In this document: in pieces, positions 16,963-25,522 of the stretch
How positions within the stretch are numbered: position 1 is the first letter of the stretch
Layout: every line of letters begins with the position of its first letter
Assembly: GCF_002161215.1 (NCBI RefSeq)
Contig: NZ_NFMB01000003.1
Location: forward strand, 372,001-436,000
Direction of reading: 5' to 3'
DNA length: 64,000 nucleotides
Origin: Flavonifractor sp. An10
Lineage (GTDB): Bacteria > Bacillota > Clostridia > Oscillospirales > Oscillospiraceae
The notes under the pieces: model-generated
The model's input: the letters and a program-made list of their open reading frames with translations, nothing else
Told to the model about the DNA's origin: nothing
The model's database searches: none
Program-made: the position numbers and the translations under genes

Positions 16963-17799
16963 GTGAATAAACTGGTTGTCCGTGGGACAGAGGTCAGTAT
17001 CCAATGGAATATGGAGCGGGATGACTATATCAGTCTGACTGATATTGCGAAAGTGAAGGACAGCGATAACCCCAGATACATTATCCAGAACTGGATGCGG
17101 AACCGAAATACAATAGAGTTTCTTGGGGTCTGGGAATCTCTCTACAATCCAAATTTTAACCGTGTCGAATTCGATACGTTTAAAAGCCAGGCCGGCCTGA
17201 ACAGCTTTGTGATGACTCCGCAGAAATGGATCGAGGCCACATCCGCGATAGGGATCGTTTCCAAGGCTGGCCGTTACGGCGGGACGTATGCCCATAAGGA
17301 AATTGCCTTCGAGTTTGCCTCCTGGATCTCGGTTGAATTCAAACTATACCTGGTCAAAGAGTTTGAGCGGCTCAAGGCAGAAGAGATGCGGCGGTTTGGC
17401 TGGGACATCAAGCGCAATCTAGCTAAAATCAATTATCGCATCCATACCGACGCCATCAAGGAGAACCTGATCCCGCCGGAACTCTCCTCCAAGCAGATTT
17501 CCCTCGTTTACGCCAGTGAAGCAGATGTCTTGAACATGGCTCTGTTTGGCATGACCGCACAAGAGTGGCGGGATCGTCACCCGGAGCTGAAGGGCAATAT
17601 CCGGGATCACGCAAATGTTTCTCAGCTCGTGTGCCTTGCCAATCTGGAAAATCTGAACGCCGTATTTATCGGCGAGGGGATGCCCCAGGCGGAACGGCTG
17701 GCAAGGCTGAATGCCATAGCAATCAGCCAGATGCAGGTGCTGACTCAGGATCACCGGATCGAAATGCTGGAGGCGCAAGTAGATACAGGGAACAAGTAG
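16963..17799 (+). CDS. KilA-N domain protein
   Basis: 278-aa protein with an N-terminal KilA-N DNA-binding domain: YISLTDIAKVKDSDNPRYIIQNWMRNRNTIEFLGVWE, then SKAGRYGGTYAHKEIAFEFASWISVEFKLYLVKEFERLK, the conserved helix of the family. The C-terminal half (residues about 150-278) is helical and of unknown role. KilA-N proteins are typical of phages and mobile elements. GTG 16963 follows GGGAGG and lies 7 bp after the yolD stop, so it probably belongs to the same transcript. GC content drops here relative to the polymerase. Confidence 0.88.
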   Translation: MNKLVVRGTEVSIQWNMERDDYISLTDIAKVKDSDNPRYIIQNWMRNRNTIEFLGVWESLYNPNFNRVEFDTFKSQAGLNSFVMTPQKWIEATSAIGIVSKAGRYGGTYAHKEIAFEFASWISVEFKLYLVKEFERLKAEEMRRFGWDIKRNLAKINYRIHTDAIKENLIPPELSSKQISLVYASEADVLNMALFGMTAQEWRDRHPELKGNIRDHANVSQLVCLANLENLNAVFIGEGMPQAERLARLNAIAISQMQVLTQDHRIEMLEAQVDTGNK

Positions 17800-17862
17800 A
17801 GTGATTGAGGCGTTGTCATTTGTATTCCATTGAAAAAGAGGAAAGTTAGTTGAGAGGTCATT

Positions 17863-18885
17863 ATGAAAGAATTTAATGATTACGACAGAAAATATCCGAA
17901 TCTTGTAATGGATATTCTTGATTACTTCAAAATTGAATCCGGTATTGATAAGAAGTCAATTCTTAAATTTTGTACAATGCATGGTAAGAAAAATGGTGGC
18001 GGAGTCGATCTTGTATATCAACCTGAAATAGTAAGCAGAATTTGTCAAAAACTTTGCAAAAAGAATAAGCTATCAGCGTTGCGAACAGGTAGCGGCCTGG
18101 GCTTTGATGACAATTATGGATTCATTATCCACAACAAACACGAGTGGGAACGAAACTACAACAAGTTGCGCCATTACTATAATTCTTTAGTATACGGATT
18201 CGAATATATTTATTACTTTTATAAAGAATTAGTTATTCCGCTTGTATGGGAAAAAGGAAATGGAGATTACTCTGCAGGCACGGGTTTCAAGTTTTATGGC
18301 GGTATTGTTACAGCGAGGCACTGCATAGAAGATCCTAAACACCTATCGATTAAAGGTTTTTCGGCGGCTGAACTACGGGAAAGCCAAATTCTTGTACCAA
18401 ACAATCCAAATCTTGACATTGCATTTATCGATGTAGGTCGATCTGATGATTTAGAGGTATTTATTGATGATGGAACAATTTTACAAGATGTTCTAGTAAT
18501 GGGCTATCCCAAAATTCCTGCATTTACTGATTTTCTAACTGCAGAAAAAGGAACAATTTCAAGCAAGGCTGAATCCAGATTGACTCCAACGAAAGGAGCC
18601 GTTGCGGCTTTCGGAGACAACTATTTATCTGGGGCCGAACTCATGCTTATTACTGCAAGAATTAGGGGTGGGAACAGCGGCGGGCCCGTAATAAATGAAG
18701 ATGGTTCAATTATAGGAATCGCCTGCCAAACGCCATACTATGACGATGAGATTGGAGATTACGATGATTTAGGCTATGGAATCGCCGTGCCTATAAAATA
18801 TTTGCTAGAGGTTTTACGGGGGAAAAATCAAACCACAAGGAAAAATAAAGATTTTTTTAGAGATAATACTTTATGTGGCGAATGA
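17863..18885 (+). CDS. AT-rich trypsin-like serine protease with an unknown N-terminal domain
   Basis: 340-aa protein. The C-terminal half is a trypsin-fold protease with all three catalytic residues visible: His in VTARHCIED, Asp in NPNLDIAFIDVGR and Ser in IRGGNSGGPVINEDGSIIGI. The N-terminal 130 residues (YPNLVMDILDYFKIESGIDKKSILKFC...) match nothing I know and contain aromatic-rich helices. There is no signal peptide, so it acts in the cytosol. The gene is about 38% GC against about 60% around it, so it is recent cargo. A cytosolic trypsin-like protease on a mobile element could be a defence effector, but that is inference. Confidence 0.8.
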   Translation: MKEFNDYDRKYPNLVMDILDYFKIESGIDKKSILKFCTMHGKKNGGGVDLVYQPEIVSRICQKLCKKNKLSALRTGSGLGFDDNYGFIIHNKHEWERNYNKLRHYYNSLVYGFEYIYYFYKELVIPLVWEKGNGDYSAGTGFKFYGGIVTARHCIEDPKHLSIKGFSAAELRESQILVPNNPNLDIAFIDVGRSDDLEVFIDDGTILQDVLVMGYPKIPAFTDFLTAEKGTISSKAESRLTPTKGAVAAFGDNYLSGAELMLITARIRGGNSGGPVINEDGSIIGIACQTPYYDDEIGDYDDLGYGIAVPIKYLLEVLRGKNQTTRKNKDFFRDNTLCGE

Positions 18886-19020
18886 ACGCACTCGATGAAA
18901 ATGAATTCAGCCTGCGCTGGGGTATAACCCATGGCAAACACTCATACGGTGCAAAAGTGCCGCCAAGCAGAAGGCCGACATTCGCATTCTTCAAATATCC
19001 AGATTGGAGTCCAAAGACAT

Positions 19021-19057
19021 AAAAGTACCGCATTCCGTTGGAATGCGGTACTTTTTT
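19021..19057 (+). terminator. Bidirectional terminator after the protease gene
   Basis: A perfect stem AAAAGTACCGCATTC / GAATGCGGTACTTTT with a 5-nt loop has an A-run before and a T-run after. The 18886-19020 stretch before it holds no gene I can support. Confidence 0.88.
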
Positions 19058-19153
19058 CACTTTTTCGACCACTTGTTTTTTGCGTTTCTAACACTTTTCT
19101 AACACACCGTCCTGTGAAATAGCCTGTGGCAGCTGTAATTTGCTGATACCGGG

Positions 19154-19503
19154 CTTTATCCTAGTACTAAAATCGAACGCCCCCAAAGGGCCCAAAATCG
19201 GGGCCCTAGGAGGCGTTCTTTCTCTGGAACTGAATGGCCTAGATGGTCAGGATTACCGCGTCATGACTGCCCTGGACAGCCGCCGCCCCACACGCGGCCC
19301 AACGCCGCCGAAATCCCCGTTTCAGTAGCACCGCCTTCACCTCCACCCCCAAAACCGGCACACAGGGGAGGCACGGCCGCGACAGGGAGCTTCCTTGTGG
19401 TTATCTGCCTCTCCTTCTGGAGTGGGTGTGAGCCGTGCCCGCAAATGCGCCGTGCAGTAGCTTGCGGCAAGCCAGGGTGCTCTGCTTGCCCCACCCAAGG
19501 GTG
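19154..19503 (+). repeat. Dispersed structured repeat, copy A
   Basis: Begins CTTTATCCTAGTAC, then a hairpin with outer arms GAACGCC / GGCGTTC and inner arms AGGGCCC / GGGCCCT. Shared blocks follow: GTCATGACTG, GCCCCACACGCGGCCCAACG, AAACCGGCACACAGGG, CACGGCCGCGACAGGG, GCCCGCAAATGCGCC and GCTTGCGGCAAGCCAGG. The same blocks in the same order occur at 25859, 36706 and 38262. No coding pattern is conserved. This copy is the most diverged of the long ones. Confidence 0.8.
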
Positions 19504-19576
19504 AGTGATCGAGCTTTAGAGGCTGCTCCATTCCCAGGTACAATACCCGTCTGACTGACTTGTACTGCCCAGAGAA

Positions 19577-19605
19577 TTGTCCAATCGCGGCTTTTATGGT
19601 ATATT
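19577..19605 (+). promoter_or_regulatory. Sigma-70-type promoter of the sigma-54 activator gene
   Basis: TTGTCC (19577-19582), 17-bp spacer, TATATT (19600-19605), about 100 bp upstream of the ATG at 19705. Confidence 0.55.
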
Positions 19606-19704
19606 GATCAGGAAACCATGGGCACAACCAGCGCAGAGGAATCTACCCAGGACACGTCTGGTGCGGAAAGCGCTAGCTTTGGATAGCGGTGAGGTGAGCA
19701 GCAC

Positions 19705-21069
19705 ATGATCGGAAAATGGCTCAATTACATGGCCAGGCTGCACGACGGCGTGGACGCCATTCTGATTGCAGATCGTCATGGAATAATTGAATATTCCGCT
19801 ATGTTTTCAGAGCGGGAAAATGGCATGATTGACGAGGGCTTTATCGGGAAAAGCATCCTGGAGGCATACCCGGAGCTGACTGAGGAGACCTCCAGCCACT
19901 TCCGGGTGATGCGGACGGGCAAACCGGTGCTCAATGAAAAGCAGGAGCTGACGGACTTCTACGGCCGACGGATCATGCTGGTCAGTTCCACCTTTCCCCT
20001 GGAGGACGGCGGGGAGCTGATCGGCACCATGGAGACCTCGGTGTTCTATCACAAGGACTCCCAGCTGGACGGGAAGAACCACTGGCTGACCAATTCCCAC
20101 ACGGGCCTGTTTCGCCTGGAGGACATCATCACCCGGAATTCGGAGATGCTGGCCCTGAAGGACACCGTGCAGCGGGTGGCCGCCAACCCCTCTCCGGTGC
20201 TGATCTGGGGGGAGACCGGCACGGGCAAGGAGCTCTTTGCCCAGGCCCTCCACAGCCACAGCACCAGATCCAAGGGCCCCTTCATCTCCCAGAACTGCGC
20301 GGCCATTCCCACCACCCTGCTGGAGAGCACGCTGTTCGGCACCACCCGGGGGAGCTATACCGGCGCGGAAAACCGGAAGGGCCTGCTCAAGCAGGCCGAC
20401 GGTGGCACCCTCTTTCTGGACGAGGTCAACTCCATGGATCTCTCCCTCCAGGCCAAGATATTGAAGGCCATTGAGGAGAAGAAGTTCAGGCCCGTGGGCG
20501 GAGAGCAGGATGTGCACAGCGATGTGCGCATCGTCTCCGCCATGAACGTGGATCCCATCACCGCCGTGCGGGACGGACTGCTCCGGCGGGATCTGTTTTA
20601 CCGGCTGGGGGTGGTGCAGCTGGCCCTGCCGCCCCTGCGGAAGCGGCCGGAGGACATTCCGCTGCTTACCGACTTCTATGTGGAGCGGTACAACCGGAAA
20701 ATGGAGCGGACGATCACAGGGGTCAGCGAGCTGGTGCGCAACGCCCTGCTGGCCTACGACTGGCCCGGCAACGTGCGGGAGCTGCGAAACGCGGTGGAGT
20801 CGGCCTTTAACCTGTGCACCGGCTCTGTGATCCAGCTCAGTGACATCCCGCGGTACATCTTTTACCACGAGGAGGAAAAGGCGGCGGAACCGGCGGCGGA
20901 GGCCCTGCCGGACGGCATGGGCCTGCAGGAGGCGGTGCGCCGCTATGAGAAGGGCCTGATTGTCCGCACGCTGGAGCAAAGCCGCACCATTACGGAGGCG
21001 GCGGAGAAGCTGAAGCTGACCCGCCAGGCCCTGCAGTATAAGATGATGAAATACCATCTGAACAGCTAA
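19705..21069 (+). CDS. Sigma-54-dependent transcriptional activator (RocR-like)
   Basis: 454 aa: N-terminal PAS-like sensor domain (residues 1-115; DAILIADRHGIIEYSAMFSE), AAA+ domain (about 140-370) with Walker A GETGTGKE, Walker B GGTLFLDEVNSMD and a sigma-54 contact loop reading GSYTGA instead of GAFTGA, and a Fis-type HTH at the C-terminus (ITEAAEKLKLTRQALQYKMMKY). The PAS plus AAA+ order and the agmatinase-family gene downstream resemble RocR, the arginine catabolism activator. ATG 19705 follows GTGAGGTGAG. It should act on the -24/-12 promoter at 21208. The F-to-Y change in the contact loop occurs in active members and is not evidence of loss. Confidence 0.9.
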   Translation: MIGKWLNYMARLHDGVDAILIADRHGIIEYSAMFSERENGMIDEGFIGKSILEAYPELTEETSSHFRVMRTGKPVLNEKQELTDFYGRRIMLVSSTFPLEDGGELIGTMETSVFYHKDSQLDGKNHWLTNSHTGLFRLEDIITRNSEMLALKDTVQRVAANPSPVLIWGETGTGKELFAQALHSHSTRSKGPFISQNCAAIPTTLLESTLFGTTRGSYTGAENRKGLLKQADGGTLFLDEVNSMDLSLQAKILKAIEEKKFRPVGGEQDVHSDVRIVSAMNVDPITAVRDGLLRRDLFYRLGVVQLALPPLRKRPEDIPLLTDFYVERYNRKMERTITGVSELVRNALLAYDWPGNVRELRNAVESAFNLCTGSVIQLSDIPRYIFYHEEEKAAEPAAEALPDGMGLQEAVRRYEKGLIVRTLEQSRTITEAAEKLKLTRQALQYKMMKYHLNS

Positions 21070-21072
21070 ACG

Positions 21073-21118
21073 AAAGGCAAGAATTTTTGCAATTTTGCGC
21101 AAATTTTCTTGCCTTTTT
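21073..21118 (+). terminator. Terminator after the activator gene
   Basis: AAAGGCAAGAA pairs with TTCTTGCCTTT with an inner TTTGC / GCAAA pair, followed by T-rich sequence. It lies about 110-160 bp upstream of the predicted sigma-54 start site, so the same palindrome could also be the enhancer site of the activator. Confidence 0.75.
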
Positions 21119-21207
21119 CTGTTTCTGCCGTTCTGGATCTACTGCCGCCTGAGCCGGACAGCCCTATTCACAAGGGTGTCTGACAAAATCAGGCCCATCT
21201 GAAAACC

Positions 21208-21223
21208 TGGCATCTCTCTTGCT
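21208..21223 (+). promoter_or_regulatory. Sigma-54 (-24/-12) promoter of the antiporter-agmatinase operon
   Basis: TGGCATCTCTCTTGCT fits TGGCACG-N4-TTGCW with correct spacing (GG and GC 10 bp apart). It lies about 100 bp before the ATG at 21327 and downstream of a matching sigma-54 activator gene. Confidence 0.8.
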
Positions 21224-21326
21224 AAATATCCAGGCAGTGATCTGCTGGGAGCCCCATAGGCAAGGTCAGGAGAGGGACGTCAGGCTCCGGTGATCCAGCA
21301 TGCTGTGAAAGGAACGGTGAAAGAAG

Positions 21327-22811
21327 ATGAACTCCAACCAGTCCGCTCAAGAACCCCGAGCCCTACCCCTCCCGGTGGCACTGCTTCCCATCCTGGCTTT
21401 GGTGCTGATCATGGGCAGCGCAGTTCTGCTGTTCGGCGCAGACCCCCATGTGCCACTCCTGATGAGCACCGTCGTATCCGTCATTATCGGTCTGATCTAC
21501 GGCCACAAGTGGAAGGATATCCAGAGCCGGATCATCGAATCCGTTAGCTCCGTGTCTGAAACGGTGCTGATTTTGATGCTGATCGGTGGCCTTGTGGCCA
21601 TGTGGATTGTCTCCGGCACGGTTCCCGCCATGGTCTATTACGGCCTGAAGGTCATCAACCCGTCCTTTTTCCTGGTTACCAGCTGTGCGCTGTGCTGCAT
21701 CGTCTCGGTGGCCTGCGGCAGTTCCTGGACCACAGCGGCCACTGTAGGCATCGCACTGATGGGAATCGGCGCCGGTCTGGGCATCAACCCAGCCATGACG
21801 GCCGGCAGTGTGGTCTCCGGCTCCTTCTTCGGTGACCGGCTCTCCCCTCTGTCCGACATCACCAACCTGACCTCGGCGGTGACCAAGGTCAACCTGTTCG
21901 AGCATATCCGCCATATGATTTACACATCCGCCCCCGCGCTGATCCTGGCGATGATTATCTACTTCTTCCTGGGTCTGCAGTATTCCAGCGACAGCATGGA
22001 CATGAGCACCATCTATTCCATGCAGCAGACCCTGGCGGCAAACTTTGACCTGAACCCCATCCTGCTGCTTCCCCCTGTCCTGGTGGTGCTGATGGTGGTC
22101 TTCCGGGTACCTGCCATCCCCGGTCTGGCAGGGGGCATTGCCCTGGGCGGCGTGTTCTTCATCTTTTTCCAGGGCGGGCTGCAGATGGGCTTTTCCGCCA
22201 GCTTCCAGACCATTATCGAGTGCATCAATTACGGCGCGGTGGTGGAAACCGGCGACGCTTTCATCGACGGCCTGCTCACCAGAGGCGGGATCCAGGGCAT
22301 GCTCTACACCATCTCCCTGATGATTTGCGCCATGGTGTTCGGCGGAAGTCTGGAGCAGATCGGCTCTTTGCGCGTAGTCTCCGACAAACTTTTGAATCTG
22401 GCCAGAGGAACCGGCTCCCTGGTTCTGGTCACTATTCTGTCCTGCATCCTCACCAATGCGCTAACGGGCGACGTCTATCTGTCCCTGATGATCCCTGGCC
22501 GCATGTACTCCAACGAGTACAAAAAGCGGGGCCTGCAGGGAAAGAATCTATCCCGAGCTCTGGAGGACGGCGGTGCGGTCAGTTCCTGCTTCTTCCCCTG
22601 GAACGCCTGCGGCTCTTATATGAGCAGCACGCTGGGCGTGAGCTGTGCTGCCTATGTACCCTTTGCTTTTGTCAACCTGATCACCCCCATCGTTTCCATT
22701 TTGTTTGCCTATGCCGGCATTACCATCATAAAAATGACCAAAGAAGAATGGGCACAGGCTAAGGCCCAACTGGCTGAGACCGGCGAACCCTCCCTGTCCG
22801 AGGAGCGCTGA
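21327..22811 (+). CDS. NhaC-family Na+/H+ antiporter-type transporter
   Basis: 494 aa with about 11-12 hydrophobic segments. Family signatures: SCALCCIVSVACGSSWTTAATVGIALMGIGAGLGINPAMTAGSVVSGSFFGDRLSPLSDITNLTSAV (residues about 120-187) and a repeat-related DGGAVSSCFFPWNACGSYMSSTLGV near the C-terminus. NhaC-type proteins beside arginine or amine genes may exchange amino compounds or Na+, so its substrate could be arginine/agmatine-related; that is inference from the neighbour. ATG 21327 after AAGGAACGG. It is the first gene after the sigma-54 promoter. Confidence 0.87.
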   Translation: MNSNQSAQEPRALPLPVALLPILALVLIMGSAVLLFGADPHVPLLMSTVVSVIIGLIYGHKWKDIQSRIIESVSSVSETVLILMLIGGLVAMWIVSGTVPAMVYYGLKVINPSFFLVTSCALCCIVSVACGSSWTTAATVGIALMGIGAGLGINPAMTAGSVVSGSFFGDRLSPLSDITNLTSAVTKVNLFEHIRHMIYTSAPALILAMIIYFFLGLQYSSDSMDMSTIYSMQQTLAANFDLNPILLLPPVLVVLMVVFRVPAIPGLAGGIALGGVFFIFFQGGLQMGFSASFQTIIECINYGAVVETGDAFIDGLLTRGGIQGMLYTISLMICAMVFGGSLEQIGSLRVVSDKLLNLARGTGSLVLVTILSCILTNALTGDVYLSLMIPGRMYSNEYKKRGLQGKNLSRALEDGGAVSSCFFPWNACGSYMSSTLGVSCAAYVPFAFVNLITPIVSILFAYAGITIIKMTKEEWAQAKAQLAETGEPSLSEER

Positions 22812-22846
22812 ATGATATTTAAAGAAATAAGAAAGAGGCGATCATT

Positions 22847-23770
22847 ATGTTGCTGCAAAATTCCGTCATCCACGATCCCGCCATCTGGGCGGGGCTGAAC
22901 CACCCCGAGCTTTCTCTGGAGGAGGCGGACATCGCTGTTTTCGGCATCCCCTACGATGGAGGGGTCAGCTTCCGCTCCGGCACCTGCGAGGCGCCCCAGG
23001 AGCTGCGGAAGATCACCCACACCATCTCTCCCACTACCGAGGACTTCCGGGACATCTCCCCCCTGAAGGTGAAGGATCTGGGGGACTGCGTCGGAAAAGA
23101 CCGGGACGAGATGTTCGCCGAGGCGGAGGAGCTGGCCTTCCAGGCCGTGAAGGCGGGCAAGTTCTTCACCATGATCGGCGGCGACCACTCGGTGACCATC
23201 CCCGTCCACCGGGGCATCAACCGGGCCGTGGATGAGGACTTCGGCATCATCCACATCGACGCCCACTTCGACCTCTGCCACGAGATGCACGGCGACACCC
23301 TCTCCCACGGCTCCACCGAGCGGCGGGCCACGGAGCTGTCCCACGTGGGGGACAGCGACCACCTCTACTTCCTGGGCATCCGCTCCATCGAGTCCGACGA
23401 GCTGGACTTCTACCACAGCAACAAGGTCAACGTCCTCTCCGCCGCGGAGATCGACCACCAAGGCGTCCCGGCGGTGCTGGAGCAGGTGGTGGGCCACATG
23501 AAACGCTTCTCCAAGGTCTACATCACCCTGGATATCGACTGCCTGGATCCCGCCTACGCCGCCGGCACCGGCACCCCGCAGTTCGGCGGCCTCACCGCCC
23601 GGCAGCTGCTGGACATCCTGAAGGGGCTCTTTGACGGCCTGAACATCATCGGCATGGACGTGGTGGAGGTGGCCCCCAAGCTGGATCCCTCCCTGGCCGC
23701 CCTGTTTGCCGCCCGGAAGATCGTTACCGAGTGCTGGGCGCATCACTACTTTAAGAACCTGAACCCCTGA
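22847..23770 (+). CDS. Agmatinase / arginase-family ureohydrolase
   Basis: 307-aa binuclear manganese hydrolase. Metal ligands are all visible: MIGGDHSVTIP (about residue 108), IIHIDAHFDLCHE (about 137) and LDIDCLDPAYAAGTGTPQFGG (about 226). SHGSTERR lies in the substrate region. The family releases urea from agmatine, guanidinobutyrate or related guanidino compounds; DxDxxDP and length favour agmatinase-like substrates over arginase. ATG 22847 after AAGAGGCG, 35 bp behind the transporter, same transcript. In the usual annotation this would be speB-like; the true substrate is not settled. Confidence 0.88.
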   Translation: MLLQNSVIHDPAIWAGLNHPELSLEEADIAVFGIPYDGGVSFRSGTCEAPQELRKITHTISPTTEDFRDISPLKVKDLGDCVGKDRDEMFAEAEELAFQAVKAGKFFTMIGGDHSVTIPVHRGINRAVDEDFGIIHIDAHFDLCHEMHGDTLSHGSTERRATELSHVGDSDHLYFLGIRSIESDELDFYHSNKVNVLSAAEIDHQGVPAVLEQVVGHMKRFSKVYITLDIDCLDPAYAAGTGTPQFGGLTARQLLDILKGLFDGLNIIGMDVVEVAPKLDPSLAALFAARKIVTECWAHHYFKNLNP

Positions 23771-23873
23771 CAGAGGCGCCCTCCCCAATAGGGCAGCTAT
23801 TAGAGCCTCAAAAGGCTTCAAGGCAGCTGCTGCCGCGGCTGAAGATTCAAAATGCTCCCCCTTCAGCCAGAGA

Positions 23874-23912
23874 AGGCCCGGCAGAATAGAATTCTGCCGG
23901 GCCTCTCTTTTT
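23874..23912 (+). terminator. Terminator after the agmatinase gene
   Basis: A 14-bp perfect stem AGGCCCGGCAGAAT / ATTCTGCCGGGCCT with a 3-nt loop is followed by CTCTTTTTT. The rest of 23771-24060 shows nothing else. Confidence 0.9.
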
Positions 23913-24062
23913 TGCCCTTCGTTGCATTGATAGGGCAAATGGTTGCTTTCTATAATGGAATTAGCGGCAACAAATCATCTCCTGCCAATGGTGAAGTTTC
24001 TGCTTCTGAAGCGGGCCATTCTCTTGTTTATTGCAACGCAAAATCTGAGGTTGGCAAAACTT

Positions 24063-24242
24063 TGACCCAGAATCTGACCCAGAACAGGAAAAATCCCGGC
24101 GGAGCGGAGAGCATATGACCTCCGGGATCTGGAAGATTTCCGGAACAAAAAGGACCGGAAAGGGCCGGAAATCAACGGATTGAACCTCTGATAGCAGCTC
24201 ATAACCCGGAGGTCGAAGGTTCAAATCCTTCCCCTGCAACCA
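24063..24242 (+). repeat. Island right end 1 with attachment site (3' half of initiator tRNA-Met)
   Basis: 24198-24242 reads as the 3' half of an initiator tRNA-Met gene from the anticodon loop CTCATAA onward: CCCGG stem, GGTCGAAGG, TTCAAAT, CCTTC, acceptor strand, CCA. The 5' half is not present (the preceding AGCAG does not pair with CCCGG), so this is an att copy and not a functional tRNA gene. The 135 bp before it, with two TGACCCA direct repeats (24063 and 24074), recur before the att copies at 35045 and 45452 and before the decayed one at 37358. It marks the right end of an island extending leftward. Confidence 0.85.
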
Positions 24243-24243
24243 T

Positions 24244-24284
24244 AAACCCGTCAGAATTCGTGGATTCTGACGGGTTTCCTTTTG
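24244..24284 (+). terminator. Terminator directly after att copy 1
   Basis: A 14-bp stem AAACCCGTCAGAAT / ATTCTGACGGGTTT follows the CCA of the att copy by one base, then CCTTTTG. It originally terminates the tRNA transcript or the convergent integrase transcript. The same sequence lies at 35091-35124. Confidence 0.85.
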
Positions 24285-24327
24285 TTTTCATCACTTTTTC
24301 GGGCTGATTATTTTTGCCGTTTTGGTC

Positions 24328-24346
24328 TGACCCAAACCGCGACCCA
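24328..24346 (+). promoter_or_regulatory. Putative integrase arm-type sites, left end of island 1
   Basis: TGACCCA at 24328-24334 and CGACCCA at 24340-24346 resemble the pair of TGACCCA repeats, 11 bp apart, at each island right end. Such short direct repeats on both sides of the core are what tyrosine integrases of the lambda type bind with their N-terminal domain. Confidence 0.5.
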
Positions 24347-24364
24347 TACGGGATCTCGGAGCGG

Positions 24365-25522
24365 TCAGGGCTGGAGAGTTCCAGAGAGGACGCTGCCCAT
24401 GGTTTTTGCCGCCTGGCGTTGGGATGCCGTGGTCACGTGGGCGTATGTGTCCAGGGTGAACCCCGCAGAGAAGTGCCCCAGCATCCCGGACACCGTTTTC
24501 ACATCCACCCCGTTCTGCAGGGCCAGGGTGGCAAAGGTGTGGCGCAGATCATGGAACCTAACCCTAGGCAGCCCCGCCCGTTTCAGCACCCGGTGGAGCA
24601 TGTGCAGCACGCTGTCCGGGGAGATTGGACCGCCGGTAGGGCTGGGGAACACCCAGGGGCTACCGCCCACTTTTTCCTTCTGCTCTAACAGAATGCTTAC
24701 CGTATCCTCTGCCAGCGGCAGGGTGCGGTAGGCATTTTTCGTTTTTAGTGGCGCATCCACCACCTCGCCGTTGATTCGGGCAATCTGCCGCCGAACCCGG
24801 AGGTCGCCCCGCTCTAAATCAATATCCTCCCATTTGAGGCCGAGAAGTTCTCCCCGGCGGAGCCCGGTGGCCAGCTCCAGGTAGTAGAGCTCATACACAC
24901 CGCTTTCTTTTGCCTCTCTCAGGAAGGACTGTAGCTGTTCCACCGGCAGAGTTTTCATCTCCCGGTGCTCCAGCCTGGGCAGGGCGCAGCCCTCCGCCGG
25001 ATTGGCGACGATTAGTTTCTGCTCTTTGGCTAAGCTCATCGCAGAGGAGATGATCTGGTGGATGTTCCGCACTGTCTTGGGGCTCAGCCCTTTGGCCTGG
25101 TGCCTGGATTCCAATCGGTCTACGCGACCGTTGGCCAGCAGCTTCTTGTAGAACTTCTGTAGTTCCGGAGAAGTGAGCTTTTCCAGCGGGATTCTTCCAA
25201 TATTGGGCTTGATGTGGTTGTCGATGTACCCACGATAGGTCTGATGGGAGGAGGGCCGCACCTTCACCTTGGCGTAGTGCTCGAACCACACCTCCATCCA
25301 CTGGCCAACCGTGTACCGACCAACCTTGGCCGCATCCAGCCCCTTCGCTTCCTCGATTGCCTGCTTCAACTTAGCCTTGACCTCCGCCTGGGTCTTTCCC
25401 AGGACGTTTTTGTAGATAGCCTTGCCCGTCTCCGGATCGCGGCCGGCGGTATATCGTCCTTCCCATCGGCCATCTTTCCGCTTGCGGAGGTTACCCTCCC
25501 CGTTGGCCCTTCGTTTTGCCAT
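24365..25522 (-). CDS. Tyrosine integrase of island 1
   Basis: 385-aa phage-type integrase. N-terminal arm-binding domain (RRANGEGNLRKRKDGRWEGRYTAGRDPETGK), core-binding SAM-like domain (about 70-170), catalytic domain with Arg in LATGLRRGELLGLKW, Lys in the beta-hairpin LKTKNAYRTLPL, HDLRHTFATL, the second His in SGMLGHFSAG and the Tyr nucleophile in LDTYAHVT. ATG 25522 after GGAGGTAATAAGCC. It points toward the att copy at 24198-24242, the usual att-int arrangement. About 90% identical over the whole length to the integrase at 35212, with an identical C-terminal block. Confidence 0.95.
   Translation of the reverse strand: MAKRRANGEGNLRKRKDGRWEGRYTAGRDPETGKAIYKNVLGKTQAEVKAKLKQAIEEAKGLDAAKVGRYTVGQWMEVWFEHYAKVKVRPSSHQTYRGYIDNHIKPNIGRIPLEKLTSPELQKFYKKLLANGRVDRLESRHQAKGLSPKTVRNIHQIISSAMSLAKEQKLIVANPAEGCALPRLEHREMKTLPVEQLQSFLREAKESGVYELYYLELATGLRRGELLGLKWEDIDLERGDLRVRRQIARINGEVVDAPLKTKNAYRTLPLAEDTVSILLEQKEKVGGSPWVFPSPTGGPISPDSVLHMLHRVLKRAGLPRVRFHDLRHTFATLALQNGVDVKTVSGMLGHFSAGFTLDTYAHVTTASQRQAAKTMGSVLSGTLQP

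Larger units (their letters stand above)
8091..19057 (+). mobile_element. Serine-recombinase mobile element with SOS-type and protease cargo (ends approximate)
   Basis: All genes point the same way: sigma-like regulator, candidate RNA, small protein, three recombinase genes, phosphoesterase, repair module, KilA-N and protease. It lies between the mad operon and an unrelated sigma-54 regulator. No exact terminal duplication could be found by eye, so the ends given are those of the first gene and last terminator; the true left end may be near the inverted repeat at 7862-7954. No conjugation genes are present, so it would be non-conjugative. Confidence 0.6.

Noticed and set aside
19261-19494. 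Short minus-strand peptides ending in GRVWGGGCxGQS inside the dispersed repeats
   Set aside because: The peptide similarity follows from the DNA repeat; frames differ between copies and indels are not multiples of three.
24180-24242. A complete tRNA gene at the att copies
   Set aside because: Only the anticodon-loop-to-CCA half is present; the upstream bases cannot form the anticodon, D or acceptor stems.
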